Shown: positions 33,961-42,815 of the stretch, in pieces
How positions within the stretch are numbered: position 1 is the first letter of the stretch
How the letters are laid out: the number at the start of each line of letters is the position of its first letter
From: JAAZIN01 sp964464625
GTDB lineage: Bacteria; Bacillota; Dethiobacteria; DTU022
DNA: 64,000 bases
Assembly: GCA_964464625.1 (NCBI GenBank)
Contig: CAYXKD010000002.1
Coordinates: 1-64,000 of the forward strand
Direction: 5' to 3'
Program-made: the position numbers and the translations under genes
Notes under the pieces: generated by a model
Told to the model about the DNA's origin: nothing
Databases searched by the model: none
The model's input: the letters and a program-made list of their open reading frames with translations, nothing else

Positions 33961-35259
33961 TTAGCCCAGGAAAAAGTGAATCAGGGCCACCGCCGCCAGC
34001 ACGTAGACCAGCCAGTGGACCTCTTTCCATCTTCCTGCAACCACCTTGACAACGGGATAGGCGATGAAACCGAAAGCAATACCATCGGCGATGCTGTAAG
34101 CCAGCGGCATGAAAATGATGGTCAAAAAAGCCGGCAGCGCTTCGGTGAAATCATCAAAGTCGATTTTTGTTACCGAACCAACCATGAGCACACCGACTAT
34201 GACCAGCGCCGGAGCTGTCGCCTCTGTGGGGATCAACCCCGCCAGCGGCGCTATGAAAAGACTCAGGAAAAAGAGCAGCCCCGTGACAACTGCGGTGAGC
34301 CCCGTGCGGCCGCCCTCTGAAACACCGGCGGTGCTCTCCACATAGGTGGTCACCGTGCTGGTGCCCAGCAGGGCGCCGCTCATGGTCCCGATGGCATCGG
34401 CAAGCATGGCTCTGTCCACCTTGGGCAGCCGCCCCTCCTTATCAAGAAAACCGGCGCGCGCGCCCGTCCCCAGCAGCGTCCCCATTGTGTCGAAAACATC
34501 GACAAAGACAAAGGAGAAAATCACAAAAATGGGGATGGATAAGGCCGCTTTCAGATCCAGCTTAAAGGCAATGGGAGCCAGCGTGGCGGGCATGCCGAAG
34601 ATATCGCCCAGACCCGTAGGCAGCGCCTTAATCCCCATGAAGAAACTCACTATCGTAGTCAGCAGGATTCCGATAAGGATGCCCCCCCGCACTTTGCGAG
34701 CCATGAGCACAGCCGTGATGAGGATACCGATAAGAGTGAGCAGCGGCCCCGGTTCGGTGAGATTGCCCATGGTGATCTGCGTCGCCGGATCGGTAACGAT
34801 GATCCCGCCGCCCTGCAGCCCGATATAGGCGATGAAAAGCCCGATTCCTGCAGCCACCGCCCGTTTAAGCGTTATCGGGACGGCGGCATCAATATATCCT
34901 ATCGCGCGGGTCAGCACCAGGATGGTGAAGACCACCCCGGAAATAAAGACAGCGCCCAGCGCAGTCTGCCAGCCGTACTGGGAGGCCACTACAAAGGAGA
35001 AAAATGCATTTAAACCCATACCGCTGGCCAGTGCAAAGGGATAATTGGTCAGCAACCCCATAAGGATGGTGGTCAGACCGGCGGCGATAATCGTAGCCGT
35101 CATCACAGCCCCGAAATCCATTCCCGCACCGAATTCGTCACTGAGGAGCGCCGGGTTTACAAAGATGATGTAGGCCATGGTCATAAAAGTGGTAATTCCC
35201 GCAATGACCTCTGTACGGACGTTCGTATTGTTCTCCTTAAGCTTGAACAACTTTTCCAT
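33961..35259 (-). CDS. NCS2-family purine permease (guanine/hypoxanthine type)
   Basis: This 432-residue polytopic membrane protein of the AzgA/PbuG branch imports hypoxanthine, guanine or adenine with protons. The N-terminal segment TTFMTMAYIIFVNP and later VDVFDTMGTLLG are diagnostic, and the C-terminal half has TSTVTTYVESTAGVSEGGRTG. It lies immediately upstream of purE on the same strand, linking salvage with synthesis. AGGAGG precedes ATG 35259. No purine riboswitch was recognised upstream. Confidence 0.94.
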   Translation of the reverse strand: MEKLFKLKENNTNVRTEVIAGITTFMTMAYIIFVNPALLSDEFGAGMDFGAVMTATIIAAGLTTILMGLLTNYPFALASGMGLNAFFSFVVASQYGWQTALGAVFISGVVFTILVLTRAIGYIDAAVPITLKRAVAAGIGLFIAYIGLQGGGIIVTDPATQITMGNLTEPGPLLTLIGILITAVLMARKVRGGILIGILLTTIVSFFMGIKALPTGLGDIFGMPATLAPIAFKLDLKAALSIPIFVIFSFVFVDVFDTMGTLLGTGARAGFLDKEGRLPKVDRAMLADAIGTMSGALLGTSTVTTYVESTAGVSEGGRTGLTAVVTGLLFFLSLFIAPLAGLIPTEATAPALVIVGVLMVGSVTKIDFDDFTEALPAFLTIIFMPLAYSIADGIAFGFIAYPVVKVVAGRWKEVHWLVYVLAAVALIHFFLG

Positions 35260-35342
35260 TATAAACCTCCTAAAATGGTTCTGCTCTAGATTACCAAAAG
35301 AATCGCCTTTTTACTCTTTTCCCAGGGATCACCCCCCAGTTC

Positions 35343-35392
35343 AAAAGCCCGGGCAAGTAGGCTGCGAGCGAAACCTACCCGCCTGGGCTTTT
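35343..35392. terminator. Bidirectional terminator-like hairpin
   Basis: AAAAGCCC, GGC and GTAGG on the left pair with CCTAC, GCC and GGGCTTTT on the right around a 12-base loop. A and T runs flank both ends, so it could end transcription from either side. It lies 84 bases upstream of the permease ATG. It could therefore be an attenuator in the permease leader or the terminator of a transcript arriving from the right. Confidence 0.5.
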
Positions 35393-35787
35393 ATCCCTCC
35401 GGTGTAGCGCCAAAAAAGGCTCCCCAAAGGTTGCCCCCTTAAACGCCTGTACCACTTGGACCAGCCTGGACAGGTGAAGCAAAGCATCTCCGGCCTCACC
35501 GCTCAGCGGAACCCTAGGTACACTTTCCCTCGTAATGCAAATTATAAGCATCGAGAGTAATATAGTATTTCCAATCCATACTTGTTTCGCCATGATCGGG
35601 CAGATCCCTTTCAACTTTCCAGATTTAATTCCAGGATCCATCAAATATCTCAGATGCAACAGCCTGGAAGCCCAAAAGAAAGAAAGGCGCCATTTCGCCC
35701 TTTTAGGACATCCTGATCCCGTAACCCCGGGTTTACCTTTTCCTGAAGATGGCTTAAAATGTATTTAGTAAAACAGGAGGCGATAAC
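35393..35787. other. Intergenic region, no gene recognised
   Basis: About 400 bases separate the hairpin from the next gene. Open stretches on both strands give translations I cannot place in any family. The final part contains an AGGAGG ribosome site for the DUF2148 gene. The stretch may be decayed sequence. Confidence 0.45.
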
Positions 35788-36312
35788 ATGGATTCAATCA
35801 TGGAAACTGTTGCCAAAATGATGGCTCTTTCCGCCCGCACCGCCCCGAAAGCGGTTGGTGCCGATTTTGTCGAGATCAAAATACTGAGCGGCAAAGAGAT
35901 AGAGGAACTGGCTGCTGAAATGATCAGATACAGCCGGGAAGAAGGAAAGCATAATTACGACCGCGACGGCGAGAATGTGCGCCGCTCCGGCGCTGTCCTG
36001 CTGCTTTCATTATCTGATTCCGAGCCTATCTGGCAGGATTGCGGCGCCTGCGGTTTCAATTCATGCCGCGAGATGAAAGAAAAGCTCGGCGATGGCACAG
36101 AGTTTGCCGGCCCGGTGTGCAGCTGGCGCCTTATAGATCTTGGTATTGCCCTGGGATCTGCAGTAAAAACAGCTTCACTCTTTAATGTGGACAACCGGAT
36201 CATGTACCGCATCGGCGTCTCCGCCCGCAGGCTGGGCTTGATCAAAGGTGAGATTGTTGTGGGAGTCCCCCTCTCTGCCACGGGGAAAAATATCTACTTT
36301 GACCGCAAGTAA
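35788..36312 (+). CDS. DUF2148 ferredoxin-like protein
   Basis: This 174-residue protein belongs to the DUF2148 family. Four cysteines are arranged as C85-x2-C88-x4-C93 with C111 further on (QDCGACGFNSC and GPVCSW). This pattern suits a [4Fe-4S] cluster. The rest is predicted alpha/beta with no signal peptide, so it is cytosolic. Family function is unproven; members occur in strict anaerobes. AGGAGG lies 7 bases before ATG 35788. It stands alone on the plus strand. Confidence 0.83.
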   Translation: MDSIMETVAKMMALSARTAPKAVGADFVEIKILSGKEIEELAAEMIRYSREEGKHNYDRDGENVRRSGAVLLLSLSDSEPIWQDCGACGFNSCREMKEKLGDGTEFAGPVCSWRLIDLGIALGSAVKTASLFNVDNRIMYRIGVSARRLGLIKGEIVVGVPLSATGKNIYFDRK

Positions 36313-36346
36313 GCTGCCGGCAACGCAGGGGAGCACCCCACCCCGG

Positions 36347-36411
36347 CCCTCTCCCCCGCAAGGGGGAGGGGGAAAGCGGCGCCAGCCCTCCCTCTCCCCT
36401 GGCTGGAGAGG
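36347..36411. repeat. G/C-block hairpins upstream of the ATP-grasp gene
   Basis: CCCTCTCCCCC (36347-36357) pairs with GGGGGAGGGGG (36362-36372) around GCAA, with one G-T pair. A second hairpin CCTCTCC/GGAGAGG follows at 36391-36411. They lie between the DUF2148 stop and the TupA-like gene, and a similar element lies on that gene's other side at 37574. No T tract is present, so a plain terminator is unlikely. Confidence 0.6.
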
Positions 36412-36505
36412 AACAGGATAAATGGTTTGTTGCATCACTCTCATCGCTGTTGTACAATCGCTAGAGTATTTTCTCATGATTTTCTCATGATTAAGGGGGA
36501 TAATT

Positions 36506-37480
36506 ATGCCCGTTGCACTGAAAGCCGCCTTTTTAAAAACAAAGACTGGACAGCGGATACGGAATAAACGCTTACTATATCTTGACCGTAAACAGTACAG
36601 GTCAATGCGTAAAATGATTCTTAACGAATCACCTGAAAAGGCAATCCGATCTCACTGGGATAGCCACATGAAATACCCTCTTAATCTTAATAAACCGCAG
36701 TCATTTAATGAAAAGCTGCAGTGGTTAAAGCTAAACTGGTACGACGAGCGCTCCCCTGTTTGTGCCAACAAGCACCTGGTCAGGGAATATGTAAGCAGCA
36801 AGGGTTTGGACCATATCCTGATCAAGCAGCTTGGATTCTATAAATCCCCCCGTGAGATTGATTTCAAGGTACTTCCAGACAGATTTGTGCTCAAGCCCTC
36901 GCACGATTCAGGACATACAATAATATGTCAGGATAAGAGCAATCTAGACATTAGAAAAACCAGAAATAATTTAAAGAAATGGCTTTCTGTTGATTACGAA
37001 TATATGAGTGGTGAATGGGTCTATCGCAGCGAGAAATACATTGTCTGCGAAGAATATCTGGAAGATAAAGATGTTGGGGAAATAGTAGATTACAAGATTT
37101 TTTGTTTCAACGGGGACCCCACGATAATCTGTTTGATCAGTGACCGCGCCCGGGAAGAGAAAAACGACTTTTATGATCTTGAATGGAACCTCTTGCCCTT
37201 CTGTTCCGAAAAGGAACAGAGCGGTAAGATCTTTCCCAAACCATCCAGACTGGACGATATGATCAGGTATGCAAAATTACTATCCGCAGGTTTTCCTTTT
37301 GTACGGGCCGATTTTTACCAGGTTGGTGAAAAAGTTTATTTTGGAGAGCTAACGTTTTTTAATGAAGGAGGTTTCTGTAATTTTCAACCGGAAAGCATCG
37401 ATTTTGAATTAGGCTCATTATTAACTCTACCCCTGGAGAAGTCCCATCCCTGGGGGATGTTACTTTCTAAAAATCATTAG
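36506..37480 (+). CDS. TupA-like ATP-grasp protein
   Basis: This 324-residue protein matches the TupA-like ATP-grasp family found in cell-surface polysaccharide clusters, such as teichuronopeptide synthesis. Recognisable parts are the N-terminal SFNEKLQWLKL segment, the conserved N-K-x-x-V-R-E-Y helix, FVLKPSHDSG as the ATP-binding loop, and the terminal ELTFFNEGG metal motif. It is an orphan here, without glycosyltransferases beside it. Its coding sequence is clearly richer in A and T than its neighbours, which suggests transfer. GGGGG lies 6 bases before ATG 36506. Confidence 0.8.
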   Translation: MPVALKAAFLKTKTGQRIRNKRLLYLDRKQYRSMRKMILNESPEKAIRSHWDSHMKYPLNLNKPQSFNEKLQWLKLNWYDERSPVCANKHLVREYVSSKGLDHILIKQLGFYKSPREIDFKVLPDRFVLKPSHDSGHTIICQDKSNLDIRKTRNNLKKWLSVDYEYMSGEWVYRSEKYIVCEEYLEDKDVGEIVDYKIFCFNGDPTIICLISDRAREEKNDFYDLEWNLLPFCSEKEQSGKIFPKPSRLDDMIRYAKLLSAGFPFVRADFYQVGEKVYFGELTFFNEGGFCNFQPESIDFELGSLLTLPLEKSHPWGMLLSKNH

Positions 37481-37573
37481 TGCCGGAACAGGCCTTAAGC
37501 TGTAAACTGTAAGCTCTAAGGACGCGCCCCGATAACCTTCACGCACATTTTTACTTCCACTGTTTTTCCCGTT

Positions 37574-37605
37574 CTCCCCCTCCCCTCTTGAAAGGGGAGG
37601 GGGAG
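37574..37605. repeat. Perfect G/C-block hairpin downstream of the ATP-grasp gene
   Basis: CTCCCCCTCCCCT and AGGGGAGGGGGAG form a perfect 13-base stem with loop CTTGAA. It lies in the convergent gap between the ATP-grasp gene and the lipoprotein gene and has no T tract. It resembles the elements at 36347-36411, so similar hairpins flank the ATP-grasp gene on both sides. Confidence 0.7.
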
Positions 37606-37629
37606 TGGGAAATGAATTACCCGTCTAAT

Positions 37630-38724
37630 CTAATCCACCTTTGTCCGGCCGCTTCCGTCGAGACCCATGCGGTAGAGGCTCTTACCGTCATCGATATTGA
37701 TGTAGTACATCCATTCGTCAAAAATGAAGATACCGCCGCAATAATCGCTGCTCAGCTGCTCCTGAGCACTGCCATCGGGCCTGATGCGGCAGATCTCACC
37801 GCTGTGCGCCTTACTGTAATAGAGCCATCCCTCCCCACAGTTCAGGAATGCCGGCTCCACATCGCCCACCCTGGATGCTACGCCGCCCGATAGGCCCATC
37901 CGGTAAAGCGAGCGCCCCCCCAGGTAGATTTCCGTCTCAAAGATATCCCCGACAAAATAAATATTATCATCCAGTATGTTCATAAAGTATGCATCGCCGC
38001 CATAGATCATACTGCGCCCGCCGCTTTCAAGATCGGCTTTGCAAAGCTGCGGTTTTTCATCGAAACCGCGGTAATAAAGCGAGCCGCCTTCCACATTGAA
38101 GAAATCGGCCCGGCTATCTGTCAACAGCTCTTTCCCGCTGCCGTCGGCCTCAATGCAGTATATTTTCGGATTCTCTGTGCCGGCTTCCCCATAATAGTAA
38201 AGCCTGCCCTCCACCAGCTGCAGATTTGCCGCCCGATCTGGAGATATTACCGTGCGCCCGCCGCCGTCAAGGTCGATCCGCACAATGGGGCCGTACACTA
38301 TGAAGGTGAACTCCTCACCCATGAGCTCATCATAGAAAGTTTCGGGCTCTCCCATGGCCACATAGTAGATATACTGCTCCGTAGCATTGATATACTGGGG
38401 GACATCATCGCTCAGTTTCATCCGCCCGCTGCCGTCAAGCCCGGCCCGGTAGAGCTTTCCTCCATCGGCAGGAGAGCCGTAGTAGATCTCACTGCCCTGC
38501 ATCGCCACCAGGCCGCCATTTAGAATATTTCCGGCGCTGTTGCCCTGCGCCGGCCCCGCCTCCTCTTCACTGCTCTCCCCGGGCCCGGGCGAACCGTTTT
38601 CCCCATTTTCGACTGCTTCATCTTCCTCTTTCATCAATTCTTTCAGTGCACACCCTCCCGGCAGAAAGAGGCAAAGGCACAGTAACACCATAACCGCCGT
38701 AAACATGAGAAGTTTTTTATTCAT
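37630..38724 (-). CDS. DUF5050-like surface lipoprotein
   Basis: This is a 364-residue exported lipoprotein. The N-terminal hydrophobic segment ends in the lipobox LPGGC (Cys25), followed by an acidic Gly/Ser/Glu linker to about residue 60. The remainder is a series of about 40-residue repeats with Y-Y-x-x-x and L-Y-R-x-x-L-D-G-S-G-x-x cores. This is the beta-propeller pattern of DUF5050/prolow-density-receptor-like proteins. The ligand is unknown. GAGGGG precedes ATG 38724. No operon partner is evident. Confidence 0.78.
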   Translation of the reverse strand: MNKKLLMFTAVMVLLCLCLFLPGGCALKELMKEEDEAVENGENGSPGPGESSEEEAGPAQGNSAGNILNGGLVAMQGSEIYYGSPADGGKLYRAGLDGSGRMKLSDDVPQYINATEQYIYYVAMGEPETFYDELMGEEFTFIVYGPIVRIDLDGGGRTVISPDRAANLQLVEGRLYYYGEAGTENPKIYCIEADGSGKELLTDSRADFFNVEGGSLYYRGFDEKPQLCKADLESGGRSMIYGGDAYFMNILDDNIYFVGDIFETEIYLGGRSLYRMGLSGGVASRVGDVEPAFLNCGEGWLYYSKAHSGEICRIRPDGSAQEQLSSDYCGGIFIFDEWMYYINIDDGKSLYRMGLDGSGRTKVD

Positions 38725-38908
38725 TTTTCCGCCCCCTCACCTGTGATTGTGCTGTGGCAATCACATACCTGTTTTACTTACTCTCCCATAAACAGGAGAT
38801 AAATTCAACAGTACTTTCAACAATCTGCCGCCCTCTACCCGGCAGGCTTCTCGTTCCTGGTGAGGTTAAAGGGTGATCCCTCTGCAGCTTTCCTTAAGGC
38901 AGGCAGCC

Positions 38909-40060
38909 TTATCCAAGTTTTTCCTTTGCCAGGGCCCGGCCGATAAGCAGCCGCTGGATCTGCGCCGTGCCCTCGTAAACCTGGAATACTTTCGCATCCC
39001 GCATCAGCTTCTCCGCAGGATAATCTTTGACGTAGCCGTAGCCGCCGAAGATCTGAGCGGCATCCGTGGTAATGCGCATGACCATGTCGCCGCAGAAAAC
39101 CTTCGCTATTGCCGCCTCCCTGGAATTGTCCATCCCCTGCTCACCCTTCCATGCTGCCTGCCAGGCGAGCAGACGGCCTGCCGCGATATCCTTGGCCATA
39201 TCCGCCAGCATGAACATAACCGACTGGTGCATGAAGATAGGATGTCCAAACTGTCCCCGTTCCAGTGCATACTGCAGTGCAACATCCAGCGCCCTGCGAG
39301 CCACTCCCACGGCCGAAGCAGCCACCCCGGGGCGGGAATGATTGAAAGTCTGCATAATGATCCGGAAACCCTCTCCTTCCTCACCGAGCCGGTCCTCTTC
39401 GGGAACAACAACATCATCAAAAACAACGTCTGTTGTATCGGCGGCGCGCTGCCCCATCTTATCCTCTTTTTTACCTACAGAAACACCCTCGGCATTTCTG
39501 GGGACGATGAAAGCTGTAATCCCCCGGTGCCCCTTTGACTTGTCCAATGTGGCAAAAACAACGTAGTAATCGGCCACTCCGCCGTTGGTGATAAAGCACT
39601 TGTTGCCGCTGATAACATACTCCCCATTGCGGCGGACCGCCCTGGTCGTCAGCGCCGCCACATCGGATCCCGCCTCCGGCTCGGTTACGCAAAAAGCCAG
39701 TAGCTTCTCATCGCGGCAGGCAGTGCCGAGATATTTCTCTTTCTGGGCAGCGCTGCCTTTGTTGATCAGCGGAATCGCCGCCAGGCTGTTGATGGCAATG
39801 CTGGTTGATATCCCCGAGCACCCTGCGGAGAGCTCCTCGGCAATGAGCAGCTGGTCAACGGCACCTATACCTCCTCCACCGTACTCCTCTGGAACGGGAC
39901 CGTAAACCAGGCCGGCCTTGAAAGCCTTTTTCAAGATTTCAGCGGGGAATTCCCCGCTGCGGTCGTACTCCGCCGCTACCGGAACTATCTCTGCCTCCGT
40001 AAAATCGCGGGCCATCTTCTGAATGGCCTCCTGCTCAGGTGTCAACGAGAAATCAATCAT
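38909..40060 (-). CDS. Acyl-CoA dehydrogenase
   Basis: This 383-residue FAD enzyme is a third member of the family, apart from the main operon. Segments CVTEPEAGSDVAAL, KCFITNGGVADYY and the catalytic QVYEGTAQIQR region are intact. QIFGGYGYVKDYPAEK is near the C-terminus. It is single, with its own promoter and a repeated upstream motif, so it is probably regulated separately. AGGAGG precedes ATG 40060. The substrate cannot be told; short-chain acyl-CoA is likely. Confidence 0.92.
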   Translation of the reverse strand: MIDFSLTPEQEAIQKMARDFTEAEIVPVAAEYDRSGEFPAEILKKAFKAGLVYGPVPEEYGGGGIGAVDQLLIAEELSAGCSGISTSIAINSLAAIPLINKGSAAQKEKYLGTACRDEKLLAFCVTEPEAGSDVAALTTRAVRRNGEYVISGNKCFITNGGVADYYVVFATLDKSKGHRGITAFIVPRNAEGVSVGKKEDKMGQRAADTTDVVFDDVVVPEEDRLGEEGEGFRIIMQTFNHSRPGVAASAVGVARRALDVALQYALERGQFGHPIFMHQSVMFMLADMAKDIAAGRLLAWQAAWKGEQGMDNSREAAIAKVFCGDMVMRITTDAAQIFGGYGYVKDYPAEKLMRDAKVFQVYEGTAQIQRLLIGRALAKEKLG

Positions 40061-40109
40061 GGTAAACCTCCTGTTAAATTATTGTGAGGGACAATTCTGC
40101 CCTTTGTTG

Positions 40110-40138
40110 ATTATATCTTAAATAAAAGCGGTTGTCTG
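40110..40138 (-). promoter_or_regulatory. Promoter of the lone acyl-CoA dehydrogenase
   Basis: On the minus strand a perfect -10 box TATAAT (40110-40115) lies 17 bases from a weak -35 box CAGACA (40133-40138). The weak -35 fits a promoter that needs an activator. The ATG is about 50 bases downstream. Confidence 0.6.
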
Positions 40139-40166
40139 CAAATTTAAAATCTTCTTCTCCACTTTT

Positions 40167-40215
40167 CCATGATTGGTCCATGATTATCCCATGATTTAGC
40201 CATACTGCCATGATT
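40167..40215. promoter_or_regulatory. CCATGATT repeat array, 11-bp period
   Basis: CCATGATT occurs at 40167, 40178, 40189 and 40208, with a degenerate CCATACTG at 40200. The first four are exactly 11 bases apart and the last is 8 bases further, so one DNA face is repeated each helical turn. The array lies about 30-80 bases upstream of the -35 box, the position of an activator site. Confidence 0.6.
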
Positions 40216-40335
40216 TGACGACAATAACCTTTTCGCGGTGGACACCCCTGCCCCCGGCTATGTGCCCGGCACTATCAACCCGCGCCCGGGACTCTCGTCC
40301 CTCCCCTTAGACTGCACCCATGCCTGGCGCACCTA

Positions 40336-40372
40336 GAAAAATTGGCAGGGAGCTATTTCACTCCCTGCCAAT
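40336..40372 (-). terminator. Terminator of groESL
   Basis: On the minus strand a perfect 12-base stem ATTGGCAGGGAG/CTCCCTGCCAAT encloses an 8-base loop and runs straight into TTTTTCT. It lies about 60 bases after the groEL stop. Confidence 0.9.
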
Positions 40373-40430
40373 CCTTACCGGCAGCTTTTCCCGCCGGTTT
40401 TTCAAGCTAAAACAGCTTTATTTTACATCT

Positions 40431-42050
40431 TTACATCATGGGCATTTCGGGTCCGGGCATGCGCGGAGCATCTTTCTCGGGCAGATCAGTAACAATACCC
40501 TCGGTGGTGAGCAGCATCCCTGCAATACTGGCTGCATTCTGGATGGCTGAACGGGCCACCTTTGTCGGGTCAACAATACCCGAGCCGATCATCTTCTCAT
40601 ACTCATTGCTCACAGCATTGTAACCGTAACCCTTCTCCATGCTTTTTACCTTCTCAACAACAACGGATCCCTCTGCGCCTGCATTCTCGGCAATGACCCG
40701 CAGCGGCTCCTCAAGGGCCCGCTTGACAATAGTCATTCCCGTAAGCTCATCGCTGTGCAGCTCTTTCTCCACATCTTTCAGAGCTTCGGTGACATTGAGA
40801 TAGACGACGCCGCCGCCTGATACAATCCCCTCTTCCACCGCCGCCCGGGTTGCTGAAAGAGCATCCTCGATACGCAGCTTTCTCTCTTTCATCTCCGTCT
40901 CGGTAGCCGCTCCAACCTCGATAACGGCAACGCCTCCCGAGAGCTTGGCCAGCCGCTCCTGCAGCTTCTCCCTGTCGAAATCAGAGGTGGTATCCTCGAT
41001 CTGAACGCGAATCTGGGCAATGCGCTTCTTAATATCATCAGTCTCGCCGGCACCGTCGACCACAACGGTCTCCTCTTTGCTGATGCGCACCTGGCGGGCC
41101 CGGCCGAGCAAGTCAATATCCACATTCTTAAATTCAATGCCGATATCTTCCGAAATCACCTGGCCGCCTGTGAGCACAGCGATATCCTCGAGCATGGCCT
41201 TGCGGCGGTCGCCGAAACCGGGCGCCTTAACCGCCACACAGGTAAAGGTGCCGCGCAGCTTGTTCACCACCAGCGTGGCCAGCGCTTCGCCCTCCACATC
41301 CTCGGCTACGAGCAACAGCTGCTTCCCTCTCTGGACAATCTTCTCCAGCAGAGGCAGCAGGTCGTGAATATTGCTGAGCTTGCGGTCGGTAAGCAAAATG
41401 AAGGGGTCTTCCAGCACCGCTTCCATCTTCTCGGTGTCTGTAACCATGTAAGGGGAGATATAACCGCGGTCAAACTGCATCCCTTCGACTACTTTCAGGT
41501 CAGTGGTAAATCCTTTTGATTCTTCAACAGTGATTACGCCGTCTTTGCCGACCTTCTCCATCGCCTCGGCGATAAGCCGGCCGATCTCTTCATCATCAGC
41601 GGAAATCGAGGCTACCTGGGCGATATCTTCCTTTGTCTCCACAGGCTTGCTCAAGGTCTCGAGCTCATCCACAGCCGCCTTAACCGCTTTGTCAATACCC
41701 TTCTTGAGAAACATGGGGTTCGCTCCGGCGGCAACATTTTTCAGCCCCTCGCGGATGATCGCCTGGGCCAGCAGCGTTGCCGTGGTGGTACCGTCGCCGG
41801 CAACATCCTGTGTTTTTGTAGCCACCTCCCTGACAAGCTGGGCCCCCATATTTTCAAAGGGATCTTCAAGCTCTATATCGCGGGCGATGGTCACCCCGTC
41901 ATTGGTAATCTGCGGTGAACCAAATTTTTTGTCCAAAACAACGTTGCGCCCTTTGGGTCCCAAAGTAACGGTGACAGTGTTGGAAAGAGTGTTTACCCCC
42001 CGCTCCAGTGCGCGGCGAGCCTCTTCGCTATGTAGAATCTGCTTTGGCAT
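40431..42050 (-). CDS. groEL: 60-kDa chaperonin
   Basis: GroEL folds proteins in an ATP-driven double ring with GroES. The 539-residue sequence includes the N-terminal TLGPKGRNVVLDKKFG, the nucleotide site GDGTTTATLLAQ, and the equatorial-domain segment AAVEEGIVSGGGVVYL. It ends in a short Met/Pro-rich tail (PRMPGPEMPMM) in place of GGM repeats. It lies 64 bases after groES in the same operon and shares its CIRCE control. Confidence 0.98.
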   Translation of the reverse strand: MPKQILHSEEARRALERGVNTLSNTVTVTLGPKGRNVVLDKKFGSPQITNDGVTIARDIELEDPFENMGAQLVREVATKTQDVAGDGTTTATLLAQAIIREGLKNVAAGANPMFLKKGIDKAVKAAVDELETLSKPVETKEDIAQVASISADDEEIGRLIAEAMEKVGKDGVITVEESKGFTTDLKVVEGMQFDRGYISPYMVTDTEKMEAVLEDPFILLTDRKLSNIHDLLPLLEKIVQRGKQLLLVAEDVEGEALATLVVNKLRGTFTCVAVKAPGFGDRRKAMLEDIAVLTGGQVISEDIGIEFKNVDIDLLGRARQVRISKEETVVVDGAGETDDIKKRIAQIRVQIEDTTSDFDREKLQERLAKLSGGVAVIEVGAATETEMKERKLRIEDALSATRAAVEEGIVSGGGVVYLNVTEALKDVEKELHSDELTGMTIVKRALEEPLRVIAENAGAEGSVVVEKVKSMEKGYGYNAVSNEYEKMIGSGIVDPTKVARSAIQNAASIAGMLLTTEGIVTDLPEKDAPRMPGPEMPMM

Positions 42051-42114
42051 TAAAGATTAACCTCCTTTACTTTCTTACTTTCTTCTTTTAATTGTTATCC
42101 CTCAAACGAGCTAC

Positions 42115-42402
42115 CTACTGGACCAGCGCCAGCACATCATCCTGCCTTAATATGAGATACTCTTCGCCTTTGACCTTGACTTCTGTTCCGGCGTAACGGG
42201 AGAAAATGACTTTATCTCCTACTTTAAGATCCATATCCAGCCTGGTTCCGTTTTCCAGCACCTTGCCAGGACCTACCGCCATAACTTCACCTTCCTGCGG
42301 CTTCTCCTTTGCCTTGTCTGGCAAAACGATCCCGCTGGCGGTCTTCTCTTCAGCCTCCAGGACCTTGACCACAAGGCGGTCGCTTAGGGGTTTAAGATTC
42401 AT
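42115..42402 (-). CDS. groES: 10-kDa co-chaperonin
   Basis: GroES caps the GroEL ring as a heptamer. The 95-residue length is standard. It begins MNLKPLSDRLVVKVLEAEE, the mobile loop ETASGIVLPDKA-type segment follows, and YAGTEVKVKGEEYLILRQDD closes it. GGAGG precedes ATG 42402. It is the first gene of the operon, 37 bases downstream of the CIRCE operator. Confidence 0.98.
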   Translation of the reverse strand: MNLKPLSDRLVVKVLEAEEKTASGIVLPDKAKEKPQEGEVMAVGPGKVLENGTRLDMDLKVGDKVIFSRYAGTEVKVKGEEYLILRQDDVLALVQ

Positions 42403-42438
42403 CCTGTCTGCCTCCTTTGATTGTAATTAGTTTGATTA

Positions 42439-42465
42439 GCAGCACTCATTGAGGGTGAGTGCTAA
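42439..42465 (-). promoter_or_regulatory. CIRCE operator (HrcA site)
   Basis: On the minus strand TTAGCACTC, nine bases, then GAGTGCTGC. The consensus second half is GAGTGCTAA, so only the last two bases differ. It lies between the groES promoter and the ribosome site, as expected for HrcA-controlled groESL. hrcA itself is not in the window. Confidence 0.93.
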
Positions 42466-42479
42466 CAAGGCCTATAAAA

Positions 42480-42507
42480 AATATACCAGAATCGTTGATT
42501 GATGCAA
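42480..42507 (-). promoter_or_regulatory. Sigma-A promoter of groESL
   Basis: The -35 box TTGCAT (42502-42507) and -10 box TATATT (42480-42485) are spaced 16 bases on the minus strand, directly upstream of the CIRCE operator. Confidence 0.7.
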
Positions 42508-42815
42508 CTCTGATAAAGGGCTTTAAACAGGGCTGCAAGGGTTTATATCCACGCTTATCTCGTCATAGCTAATAATATCTGTCTATTTTAACGTATTACT
42601 CCAATACCCATCACAGTCTGCTAATTTCTATTATTAACCGCCTTAAACTGGATTATACATGAAGAGGGGGCCGGTGCCGCCACCGCCGGATCAGCCCCCT
42701 TAAACTGCCTTTCTGTGCCGCATGGGAGAGAACAGCCCCGCCCACCTGCTCCGCCCCCACCCCTCAGAAAAAGGTGAATTTAGCGCAGGCTTCTTTCTTC
42801 CCAGGGAGAGAAGTT
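42508..42815. other. Intergenic region with a G/C hairpin
   Basis: No gene was recognised in about 300 bases. GGGGGC (42666-42671) can pair with GCCCCC (42694-42699) around an inner CCGG-rich stem. It might end the transcript of the small cysteine protein gene at 42816, but a T tract is missing. Confidence 0.4.

Noticed and set aside
35260..35342. A purine riboswitch in the permease leader.
   Set aside because: The conserved loop sequences of the purine aptamer are not visible in the 80 bases before the start.
35343..35392. Possible ZTP (pfl) riboswitch, because the plus strand has CCGCCTGGGC after a GAGCGA-like loop.
   Set aside because: The required 5' half with its conserved G-rich and GACTGGCG segment is absent, and the sequence pairs perfectly as a terminator hairpin with A and T runs. 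The downstream plus-strand gene is also about 400 bases away.
35375..35659. A 94-residue open frame on the minus strand upstream of the permease.
   Set aside because: No ribosome site, no recognised family, and its end runs through the hairpin at 35343-35392.
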